A stretch of DNA of 64,000 nt, taken from contig NZ_JANIIC010000015.1 in assembly GCF_024519315.1 (NCBI RefSeq), positions 62,001 to 126,000 on the forward strand. The letters run 5' to 3'. Positions 25,384 through 32,874 of the stretch are shown here, one piece after another. The notes beneath the pieces are model-generated. The model ran no database searches and was not told the DNA's origin. It was given only the letters and a program-made list of their open reading frames with translations. This DNA is from Streptomyces malaysiensis subsp. samsunensis. GTDB lineage: Bacteria > Actinomycetota > Actinomycetes > Streptomycetales > Streptomycetaceae. The stretch's first letter is position 1; each line of letters opens with the position of its first letter. The position numbers and the translations under genes were made by a program.

Positions 25384-26882
25384 GTGGTCTTCCTTCCCTC
25401 CGTGCGGCTCCCGCCCCGGGTGCGCTGCCACCAGTCGCGGAACGACTCCTCCGGCACGCTCGGCAGCTCACGCGTATCGCTCCACGCCCGCCCGGGACCG
25501 GGCAGCCGGCGCGGATGGAAGCGGCGGGTGCGGGAGGCCAGGCGCTGGCCGGTGCGCAGCACCAGGGGGTGGTCCAGGGCCCAGCGGGCGGCGCGCATCG
25601 CGGCACGCTCGGCGGCGTGGCCCTTGGCGGGTTTGATGACCGCACGGGTGCCGCGGACGGAGGCGGGCCCGCCCTCGACCACGCGCTCACGCAGATGGAC
25701 CAGGACCTCCGGGATGTCGATGGCCACCGGGCACACCTCGTAGCACGCCCCGCACAGGGACGACGCGTACGGCAGCGAGGCGTCCACCTCGCTCTGGGTG
25801 CCGCGCAGTTGGGGGGTGAGGATCGCGCCGATCGGCCCCGGATACGCCGATCCGTAGGCGTGGCCGCCCGCCCGCTCGTACACCGGGCACACATTGAGAC
25901 ACGCCGAGCAGCGGATGCAGCGCAGCGCCTGGCGGCCCACGGTGTCGGCGAGGGTGTCGGTGCGGCCGTTGTCCAGCAGCACCAGATGGAAGGTGCTCGG
26001 CCCGTCCGCGTCCGTGGTGCCGGTCCAGGTGGAGGTGTACGGGTTCATCCGCTCGGCGGTCGAGGAGCGGGGCAGGAGCTGGAGGAAGACCTCCAGGTCC
26101 TGGAAGGTGGGGACGATCTTCTCGATGCCCACGACGGAGATCAGCGTCTCGGGGAGGGTCAGGCACATCCGCCCGTTGCCCTCGGATTCCACGACCACGA
26201 GTGTGCCGGTCTCCGCGACCATGAAGTTGGCGCCGGAGATCCCCACCTTGGCGTTCAGGAACTTCTCGCGGAGGTGTAGCCGCGCGGCCTCCGCCAGGTC
26301 GGCGGGCGCGTCGGTCAGCCCCTCCGGGGCCGGGCGGCCCCACTGGGCCATCTTCGCCGCGAAGATGTCGCGGATCTCGCCCCGGTTGCGGTGGATCGCG
26401 GGCACGAGGATGTGGGAGGGGAGGTCGTCGCCGAGCTGCACGATCAGCTCGGCGAGATCGGTCTCGTACGCCGTGATCCCGGCCGTGGCGAGCGCGTTGT
26501 TCAGACCGATCTCCTGCGTGGCCATCGACTTGACCTTGACGACCTCGCGTTCGCCCGTCGCCCGCACCAGCTCCGTGACGATGCGGTTCGCCTCGTCCGC
26601 GTCCGCCGCCCAGTGCACATGGCCACCGGCCGCCGTGACCGCGCTCTCCAGCCGCTCCAGATAGTGGTCGAGATGGCGCAGCGTACGGTCCTTGATGGCC
26701 GCGCCCGCGGCGCGCAGCCGCGACCAGTCGTCCAGTTCGGCCACCGCCGAGGCGCGCTTGGCGCGGATGGTGTGCGTGGCGTGGCGGAGGTTGGCGCGCA
26801 GCTGGGTGTTGCGGGTCGAGGCGTCGGCGGCCGTCGGGAAGGCGGGCATCCCGAGGTAGGTGGCCTGATGGGGTGCGTTCAC
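25380..26882 (-). CDS. lutB: L-lactate utilisation iron-sulfur protein LutB
   Basis: 500 residues. The N-terminal LUD domain includes VKVKSMATQEIGLNNALATA and AETGTLVVVESEGNGRMCLT. A ferredoxin-like module carries two 4Fe-4S motifs, CIRCSACLNVCP and CGACYEVCP, at about residues 320-400. A C-terminal helical region follows. It is the electron-carrying subunit of the LutABC lactate oxidation complex in the cytoplasm. The GTG start at 26882 overlaps the lutA stop. The frame stays open upstream through lutA, but no conserved sequence is there. Confidence 0.93.
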   Translation of the reverse strand: MNAPHQATYLGMPAFPTAADASTRNTQLRANLRHATHTIRAKRASAVAELDDWSRLRAAGAAIKDRTLRHLDHYLERLESAVTAAGGHVHWAADADEANRIVTELVRATGEREVVKVKSMATQEIGLNNALATAGITAYETDLAELIVQLGDDLPSHILVPAIHRNRGEIRDIFAAKMAQWGRPAPEGLTDAPADLAEAARLHLREKFLNAKVGISGANFMVAETGTLVVVESEGNGRMCLTLPETLISVVGIEKIVPTFQDLEVFLQLLPRSSTAERMNPYTSTWTGTTDADGPSTFHLVLLDNGRTDTLADTVGRQALRCIRCSACLNVCPVYERAGGHAYGSAYPGPIGAILTPQLRGTQSEVDASLPYASSLCGACYEVCPVAIDIPEVLVHLRERVVEGGPASVRGTRAVIKPAKGHAAERAAMRAARWALDHPLVLRTGQRLASRTRRFHPRRLPGPGRAWSDTRELPSVPEESFRDWWQRTRGGSRTEGRKTT

Positions 26883-27631
26883 CAGACGTCTCCTTCCGTG
26901 CTGGCCAGGATCTCGGCGAGGTGGATGGGACGGACCGTGGATCCCTGGCGGGCGAGTGTGCCGCCGATGTGCATCTGGCAGGAGTTGTCGAGCGTGCACA
27001 CGGCCTCGGCGCCGGTCGCCGTGATGTTGCGCGCCTTGTCCGCCCCCATGGCCGCCGAGACCGCCGCGTTCTTGACGGCGAACGTACCGCCGAAGCCGCA
27101 GCACTCCTCGGCGCCCGGCAGCTCCACCAGGTTCAGCCCCCGCACGGCGGCGAGGAGCGAGCGCGGGCGGTCGCCGAGCCGCAGCATCCGCAGCCCGTGG
27201 CAGGTGGGGTGGTAGGTCACGGTGTGCGGGTAGTACGCACCGACATCGGTGACCTTCAGGACGTCGGTGAGGAATTCGGTGAGCTCGTACGTCTTGGGGA
27301 CGGCCTCGGCCGCCGCCTCCGCGAGCTCCTGGCCGCGCCCCTCGGCGGCGGCCTTGGCACCCATCCGGGGGTAGTTGTCGCGCACCATCGCCGCGCACGA
27401 CCCCGAGGGGGTCACCACGTATTCATAGTCCCGGAACGCCCTGGCGTAGCGGAGCAGCAGCGGTTCGGTCTGGTGGCGGTAGCCGGTGTTGAACTGCGGC
27501 TGGCCGCAGCAGCTCTGCCCGTCCGGGAAGCCGACCTCCACACCGAGCCGTTCGAGGAGCGTGACCACGGCCTGGCCGGTGCGTGGATAGAGGGTGTCGT
27601 TGACGCAGGTGATGAAGAGCGCTACGCGCAC
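26879..27631 (-). CDS. lutA: L-lactate utilisation protein LutA (CCG-domain Fe-S protein)
   Basis: 250 residues. Two cysteine-rich CCG repeats are visible: SCCGQPQFNTGY near residue 45, and TYHPTCHGLRML with ECCGFGGTF near 150-185. Such repeats bind Fe-S clusters in LutA/GlpC/HdrB-type subunits. GTG 27631 was chosen because GGAGGAACC lies just upstream. It overlaps the end of rhaB by 10 bp, so lutABC is part of the rhamnose operon. Its substrate would be the L-lactate made from L-lactaldehyde in rhamnose breakdown. Confidence 0.93.
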   Translation of the reverse strand: MRVALFITCVNDTLYPRTGQAVVTLLERLGVEVGFPDGQSCCGQPQFNTGYRHQTEPLLLRYARAFRDYEYVVTPSGSCAAMVRDNYPRMGAKAAAEGRGQELAEAAAEAVPKTYELTEFLTDVLKVTDVGAYYPHTVTYHPTCHGLRMLRLGDRPRSLLAAVRGLNLVELPGAEECCGFGGTFAVKNAAVSAAMGADKARNITATGAEAVCTLDNSCQMHIGGTLARQGSTVRPIHLAEILASTEGDVW

Positions 27632-29163
27632 GGTTCCTCCTCGTCGCCCTGGCCGGTGGCGGCCCCTGTGACCTGCGCGTCCCCCAACCGGGCGGCTGCC
27701 CGGTCCCACGCCGAATGATCACCTGTGGGCTCATACTGCCTCAGCGGCTGGGTGCTGTGAAGCAGCGCGCGCAAGTCGGTCAGACCACCGGTGATCGCTC
27801 CGGCCGTCCGGGCCTGGACCAGTACGTTTCCCAGGGCCGCCGCCTCGGCCGGGCCCGCGACGACGGGGAGTCCGCAGGCGTCGGCGGTGAGCTGGCACAA
27901 CAGTGTGTTGTGCACCCCGCCGCCGACGATGTGCACGGTGCGGACCGTACGGCCGGACAGACGGGTGGCGTCCTCGATCGCCCGGCGGTGTGCCAGGGCC
28001 AGGGAGTCCAGGACGCAGCGGGTGGTCTCGGCCGGGGTGCGGGGGACGGGCTGGCCGGTGCGGCGGCAGGCGTCGGCGATGCGGTCGGGCATATGGTCCG
28101 GGGCGATGAAGGCGGGGTCGCCGGCGTCGACCACGGAGCGGAGGGGGGTGGCTCGGGCCGCCTCTTGGAGCAGCGCGGTGAGGTCCGTGCCGGCGCCTCG
28201 GGTGTGCTCGGCGTTCCAGGTGCGGACGCACTCCTGGAGCATCCACAGGCCCATGATGTTGCGCAGGTAGCGGACCGTGCCGTCCACGCCCAGCTCGTTC
28301 GTGAAGTTCGCCGCGCGGCTCGCCTCCGTGAGCACCGGCGCGTCCAGTTCGAGCCCGGCGAGGGACCAGGTGCCGGTGGCGATGTACGCGAAGTCGGGTG
28401 TGGTGGCCGGGACGCCGACGACGGCGGACGCGGTGTCGTGCGAGCCGACGGCGGTTACGGGGACGGGGCCGGCGAGCCCCGTTTCGGCGAGGACTTCCGG
28501 GCGCAGGGTTCCGGCGGGGTCGCCCGGGTGGCGCAGCGGCGGGAAGAGCGACAGATCGATGCCCAGGGCCGCTGCCACGGGGGTGGCCCAGCCGCGGGTA
28601 CGGGGGTCGATCAGCTGGGTGGTGGACGCGTTCGTCAGTTCGGTGCCGAGCTCGCCGGTCAGCCAGTACGAGATGAGGTCGGGGATGAGGAGGAGGCGGT
28701 GGGCGGCGGTGCGGGCGGAGGTGCCCTGGGCCGCCATGAGCTGGTAGATGGTGTTGAAGGGGAGGTGCTGGATGCCGGTGGCGGCGTAGAGGGCCCGGGG
28801 CGGGAGCGCCGCCGCGACCCTCTCGGCGGCGCCGGTGGTGCGGGTGTCGCGGTAGTGCACGGGGTTGGCGAGCAGGGTGCCGTCGGCGGCCAGCAGTCCG
28901 TAGTCCACGGCCCAGGTGTCGATGCCGATGCTGGTCAGGCGGTTGTGCGCGGTGTGCGCCGCGGCCGCGTTCAGCCCTTCGAGCACGCCCTGGTACAGGG
29001 ACAGGACGTTCCAGTGCAGGGTGCCCAGGACGCGGGTGGGCTGGTTGGGGAAGCGGTGCGCCTCGTGGAGGGTCAGCCGGTCGGGGGCGACCTCGCCGAC
29101 GATGACGCGGCCGCTGGACGCACCGAGGTCCACGGCGGCGAAGCAGTGTTCTGTGGTGGGCAC
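27622..29163 (-). CDS. rhaB: Rhamnulokinase
   Basis: 513 residues of the FGGY sugar-kinase family. The N-terminal phosphate-1 loop is AAVDLGASSGRVIVGEV. It continues with LTSIGIDTWAVDYGLL, GIQHLPFNTIYQL, VGSHDTASAVVGVP, TGTWSLAGLEL and the C-terminal VHIVGGGVHNTLLCQLTADA. It phosphorylates L-rhamnulose to L-rhamnulose 1-phosphate with ATP. The GTG start at 29163 has GAGG upstream. It lies between rhaEW and lutA in the minus-strand operon, after a 225-bp gap that may hold extra regulation. Confidence 0.93.
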   Translation of the reverse strand: MPTTEHCFAAVDLGASSGRVIVGEVAPDRLTLHEAHRFPNQPTRVLGTLHWNVLSLYQGVLEGLNAAAAHTAHNRLTSIGIDTWAVDYGLLAADGTLLANPVHYRDTRTTGAAERVAAALPPRALYAATGIQHLPFNTIYQLMAAQGTSARTAAHRLLLIPDLISYWLTGELGTELTNASTTQLIDPRTRGWATPVAAALGIDLSLFPPLRHPGDPAGTLRPEVLAETGLAGPVPVTAVGSHDTASAVVGVPATTPDFAYIATGTWSLAGLELDAPVLTEASRAANFTNELGVDGTVRYLRNIMGLWMLQECVRTWNAEHTRGAGTDLTALLQEAARATPLRSVVDAGDPAFIAPDHMPDRIADACRRTGQPVPRTPAETTRCVLDSLALAHRRAIEDATRLSGRTVRTVHIVGGGVHNTLLCQLTADACGLPVVAGPAEAAALGNVLVQARTAGAITGGLTDLRALLHSTQPLRQYEPTGDHSAWDRAAARLGDAQVTGAATGQGDEEEPCA

Positions 29164-29253
29164 GTGGACCTCGTGGTGGGTGGGGCGCGTGGGTGGTTGC
29201 TGTGGTTCGTACGGGCGGGGGCCGGGGCCTCCGGGGCGGGGCCCTGGACCGTA

Positions 29254-29312
29254 TATTTACGGCGCCGACGGCCGTTGAGCGTTGGGTTGGCCGGAGATTG
29301 GCGCCACAAATA
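29254..29312 (-). repeat. Long imperfect inverted repeat upstream of rhaB
   Basis: TATTTACGGCGCC (29254-29266) and GGCGCCACAAATA (29300-29312) pair at 11 of 13 positions around a 33-nt loop. It is the only AT-containing patch in the 225-bp rhaEW-rhaB gap. On the minus strand the left arm contains a TATACG-like -10. It may be an operator, a processing site or an attenuator. Confidence 0.5.
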
Positions 29313-29388
29313 CGCCCCTGGCCTTCGGCATGGGGAACCCCGAGCGTCCAGGACCCCACCCCTGCGACCCCGTCCCCTCACGCGCGTG

Positions 29389-31428
29389 TCAGCGCAGGAA
29401 CGCCGCCGCGACCCCCGCGTCGACCGGGATGTGCAGACCCGTGGTGTGGGTCAGATCGCCGCCCACGAGTGCGAAGACCGCGTTCGCCACATGGGCCGGG
29501 AGTACTTCGCGCTTGAGCAGGGTGCGCTGGGCGTAGAACTCGCCCAGCTTCTCTTCGGGGACGCCGTAGACCGCCGCGCGCTGTGCGCCCCAGCCGCCTG
29601 CGAAGATGCCGCTGCCCTGGACGACGCCATCGGGGTTCACACCGTTGACACGGATGCCGTGCTCGCCCAATTCGGCGGCGAGGAGGCGGACTTGGTGGGC
29701 CTGGTCGGCCTTGATGGCGGAGTACGCGATGTTGTTCGGGCCCGCGAACACCGCGTTCTTGGAGGTGATGTACACGATGTCACCGCCCATGTTCTGGGCG
29801 ATGAATGTCTTTGCGGCCTCGCGGGATGCCAGGAAGCTGCCTCGCGCCATGATGTCGTGCTGGAGGTCCCAGTCCTCGGTGGTTGTTTCGAGGAGGGGCT
29901 TGGAGATGCTGATCCCGGCGTTGTTGATGAGGATGTCCACGCCGCCGAAGTCCAGCGCGGCTTGGGCGAATGCCGACTTGATCTGTTGTTCCGAGGTGAC
30001 GTCGGCGGTTACGGCGGTGGCCTTGTCCGGGCCGCCCAGTTCTTGTGCGACGGCCGTGGCCGAGTCCGCGTTGTTATCCGCGACCACTACGCATGCGCCC
30101 TCGGCCACGAGGCGGTGGGCGATCGCCTTGCCGATGCCTGAGCCCGCGCCGGTCACCAGGGCGATACGGGTCGCGAGGGGCTTCGGCTGCGGCATGCGCC
30201 GGAGCTTGGCCTCTTCGAGCGCCCAGTACTCGATGCGGAACTTCTCCGACTCCTCGATGGGGGAGTAGGTGGAGACGGCTTCCGCACCGCGCATGACATT
30301 GATCGCGTTGATGTAGAACTCGCCCGCCACGCGGGCTGTTTGCTTGTCCTTGCCGTAGCTGAACATGCCGATGCCGGGTATCAGCACGATGGCGGGGTCC
30401 GCGCCGCGCATGGCGGGGGAGTCTGGAGTGGCGTGGCGTTCGTAGTAGGCCGCGTAGTCGGTGCGGTACTCGGCGTGGAGCTCCTTGAGACGGGTGATCG
30501 TCTCGTCCAGGGGCGTATCCGGGGGAAGGTCGAGGACCAGGGGGCGGACCTTCGTACGGAGGAAGTGGTCCGGGCAGGAGGTGCCGAGGGCCGCGAGGCG
30601 TGGGTGTTCGGCGCGGGAGATGAAGTCCAGGACGGTGCCGGAGTCCGTGAAGTGGCCGACCTGGGGGCGGTCCGTGGAGGCCAGACCGCGGATCACGGGA
30701 GCCAGGGCGGCGGCTCGGGCGCGACGCTCGGACTCGGGCGGGGTGGGGTGGATGACCGGGCCGAACGGATCCGCCTTGCCGCGTGTGGTGAGGAACTCCT
30801 CGGCGGTGCGGATGATGCGGAGGGAGTTCGCCTCGCATTCGGCGGAGGTGGCGCCCCAGGCGGTGATGCCGTGGCCGCCGAGGACGCAGCCGATGGCCTG
30901 CGGATTGGCCTTCTTGACGGCGGCGATGTCCAGGCCCAGCTGGAAGCCGGGGCGGCGCCAGGGCACCCACACGACGCGGTTGCCGAAACACTCCTTGGTG
31001 AGCGCCTCACCGTCGGCCGCGCAGGCGAGGGCGATACCGGAGTCGGGGTGGAGGTGGTCGACATGGGCGGCGTCGACCAGGCCGTGCATGGCGGTGTCGA
31101 TGGACGGCGCGGCGCCACCCTTGCCATGCAGGCAGTAGTCGAAGGCCGCGACCATCTCGTCCTCGCGCTCCACCCCCGGGTAGACCCCGGTGAGGGCCCG
31201 GAGCCGGTCCAGACGGAGCGCGGCGAGGCCGGAGTGGGTGAGCGTACCCAGATCGCCACCGGAGCCCTTGACCCACATCAACTCGACGTCCCGCCCCGTG
31301 ACGGGATCGATCGCCGTGCCCTTGGCGGAGGTGTTCCCGCCCGCGTAGTTGGTATTGCGAGGATCGGCGCCCAAGCGATGCGAACGCTCCAGCAGCGCGG
31401 CCGCCTCGGAGTGAGGTTCTGCGGTCAT
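29389..31428 (-). CDS. rhaEW: Bifunctional rhamnulose-1-phosphate aldolase/L-lactaldehyde dehydrogenase
   Basis: 679 residues. Residues 1-410 form a class II aldolase/adducin domain (ERSHRLGADPRNTNYAGGNT; metal-binding VDHLHPDSGIAL; GGHGITAWG). Residues 420-679 form a short-chain dehydrogenase (IALVTGAGSGIGKAIAHRLV; INNAGIS; YSAIKAD). The first half splits rhamnulose 1-phosphate to DHAP and L-lactaldehyde. The second oxidises lactaldehyde to L-lactate with NAD. The fusion is known in rhamnose pathways of actinobacteria and Bacillus. GAGGA precedes the ATG. Downstream rhaB and lutABC complete the route. Confidence 0.94.
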   Translation of the reverse strand: MTAEPHSEAAALLERSHRLGADPRNTNYAGGNTSAKGTAIDPVTGRDVELMWVKGSGGDLGTLTHSGLAALRLDRLRALTGVYPGVEREDEMVAAFDYCLHGKGGAAPSIDTAMHGLVDAAHVDHLHPDSGIALACAADGEALTKECFGNRVVWVPWRRPGFQLGLDIAAVKKANPQAIGCVLGGHGITAWGATSAECEANSLRIIRTAEEFLTTRGKADPFGPVIHPTPPESERRARAAALAPVIRGLASTDRPQVGHFTDSGTVLDFISRAEHPRLAALGTSCPDHFLRTKVRPLVLDLPPDTPLDETITRLKELHAEYRTDYAAYYERHATPDSPAMRGADPAIVLIPGIGMFSYGKDKQTARVAGEFYINAINVMRGAEAVSTYSPIEESEKFRIEYWALEEAKLRRMPQPKPLATRIALVTGAGSGIGKAIAHRLVAEGACVVVADNNADSATAVAQELGGPDKATAVTADVTSEQQIKSAFAQAALDFGGVDILINNAGISISKPLLETTTEDWDLQHDIMARGSFLASREAAKTFIAQNMGGDIVYITSKNAVFAGPNNIAYSAIKADQAHQVRLLAAELGEHGIRVNGVNPDGVVQGSGIFAGGWGAQRAAVYGVPEEKLGEFYAQRTLLKREVLPAHVANAVFALVGGDLTHTTGLHIPVDAGVAAAFLR

Positions 31429-31562
31429 GTCGTCCTCATGGTGTCAGTGGCCCTGTCTCAGCGAATGCGATGAAGCGAGGCGCGCCCCCCGCGCAAGTCC
31501 GCCCCGGGGGCGGACCCGGGCCCGGGGCGGCCGGTCGGGCGAATGTGGCGCCCCGGGGGTTT

Positions 31563-31627
31563 GGGGGCGGAGCCCCCGCCGGGGTTCGGGGCGGAGCCCC
31601 GAGGGGGGCCGGGGGCTCCGCCCCCGG
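31563..31627 (-). repeat. Three consecutive hairpins between rhaI and rhaEW
   Basis: The hairpins are GGGGGC-GGA-GCCCCC (31563-31577), CGGGGC-GGA-GCCCCG (31587-31601) and CCGGGGGC-TCC-GCCCCCGG (31609-31627). All have 3-nt loops. They lie in the 228-bp gap after rhaI and could partly terminate transcription or protect the rhaI mRNA. The same hairpin type fills 18543-18937. Confidence 0.8.
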
Positions 31628-31656
31628 TTTTCCGGGAAGCACACGGCGCCAAGGCG

Positions 31657-32817
31657 CTACGCGCCCCACCCCGCCTGCCGTCCCCCCACCCGCTCCGCCA
31701 CGATCCGCTCCGCCCACCCCGAGTCCCGGTACGCCCCCATCGGGTCGGGGTCGATGCCCAGTTCCTCGCGGACCTCGGCGAGCAGCGGCCGTACGTCGGT
31801 GTTGTACGCGTCCATCAGGACCGCGTTGGCACCGAGGACGTCCCCGCCGCGCTGGGCCGCCGCGAGGGCGTCGCGGTCGACCAGGAGCGCCTTGGCCGTG
31901 GCCTCCTGGACGTTCATGACGGAGCGGATGATCGCCGGGATCTTGGGCTCGATGTTGTGGCACTGGTCGAGCATGAAGGCGACCCCCGAGGTCAGCCCGC
32001 CGCCGCGGACCACCTCGTACATGATGCGGAAGAGCTGGAAGGGGTCGGCGGCGCCCACCATCAGGTCGTCGTCCGCGTAGAAGCGGGAGTTGAAGTCGAA
32101 GGCGCCGAGCTTCTTCTCGCGCAGGAGGAGGGCGACGATGAACTCGATGTTGGTGCCGGGGGCGTGGTGGCCGGTGTCCACGCAGACCTGGGCCTTGGGC
32201 CCCAGCTTGAGGCAGTGGGCGTAGGCGGTGCCCCAGTCGGGCACGTCCGTGGCGTAGAAGGCGGGCTCGAAGAACTTGTACTCCAGCAGCATGCGCTGCT
32301 CCTCGCCGAGCCGCTCGTAGACGGCGCTCAGCGCCTCGGCGAGGCGGTCCTGACGGGCCGCGATGTCATCCTGCCCGGGATAGTTCGTGCCGTCGGAGAA
32401 CCAGAGCTTGAGATCGCGGGAGCCGGTGGCGTCCATGATGTCGACGCACTCCAGGAGGTGGTCCAGCGCCTTGCGGCGGACCGCGGGGTCGGGATGGGTG
32501 ACCGAGCCCAGCTTGTAGTCGTCGTCCTGGAAGACGTTGGAGTTGATGGCGCCCAGTTTCAGTCCGCGTTCCTCCGCGTATTTGGCGAGCGCCCCGTAGT
32601 CCTCCACCGTGTCCCAGGGGATGTGGAGGGCGACGGTGGGTGCCACTCCGGTGAAGGTGTGCACCTGGGCGGCGTCGTCCAGCTTTTCCTGGGGGGAGCG
32701 CGGCACACCGGGCTGGGCGAAGACCTTGAAGCGGGTTCCGGAGTTGCCGTACGCCCATGACGGCGTCTCGACCGCCTGGCTCTTGAGGGCCGCCTTCACG
32801 GCTGGAACGTCAGACAT
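31657..32817 (-). CDS. rhaI: L-rhamnose isomerase (actinobacterial/Pseudomonas-like type)
   Basis: 386 residues with a TIM-barrel sugar-isomerase fold. Motifs include VALHIPWDTVEDYGAL, LGAINSNVFQDDDYKLGSV, the metal-binding LLEYKFFEPAFYATDVPDW and CVDTGHHAPGTNIEFIVALL, and GAFDFNSRFYADDDLMVG. It converts L-rhamnose to L-rhamnulose. AAGGAG precedes the ATG. It has its own promoter and operator (32830-32874), inside the end of the rhamnosidase gene. It is the first gene of the catabolic run rhaI-rhaEW-rhaB-lutABC. Confidence 0.94.
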   Translation of the reverse strand: MSDVPAVKAALKSQAVETPSWAYGNSGTRFKVFAQPGVPRSPQEKLDDAAQVHTFTGVAPTVALHIPWDTVEDYGALAKYAEERGLKLGAINSNVFQDDDYKLGSVTHPDPAVRRKALDHLLECVDIMDATGSRDLKLWFSDGTNYPGQDDIAARQDRLAEALSAVYERLGEEQRMLLEYKFFEPAFYATDVPDWGTAYAHCLKLGPKAQVCVDTGHHAPGTNIEFIVALLLREKKLGAFDFNSRFYADDDLMVGAADPFQLFRIMYEVVRGGGLTSGVAFMLDQCHNIEPKIPAIIRSVMNVQEATAKALLVDRDALAAAQRGGDVLGANAVLMDAYNTDVRPLLAEVREELGIDPDPMGAYRDSGWAERIVAERVGGRQAGWGA

Positions 32818-32829
32818 GAATCTCCTTCA

Positions 32830-32874
32830 TGAAACGATTCAAGAAACCTAGCCGCGCGGTCCGCCACGCGTCAA
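32830..32874 (-). promoter_or_regulatory. rhaI promoter with LacI-type operator
   Basis: On the minus strand TTGACG (32874-32869) is followed by 18 nt and TAGGTT (32850-32845). The operator TGAATCGTTTCA (32841-32830) starts 3 nt after the -10 and lies 12 bp before the rhaI ATG. The -10 overlaps the rhamnosidase stop codon. The 12-mer is shared with two other rhamnose promoters. Confidence 0.75.

Noticed and set aside
25380..27398. 672-codon frame proposed as a longer LutB
   Set aside because: The conserved protein starts at GTG 26882; the extra N-terminus is a shadow of lutA.
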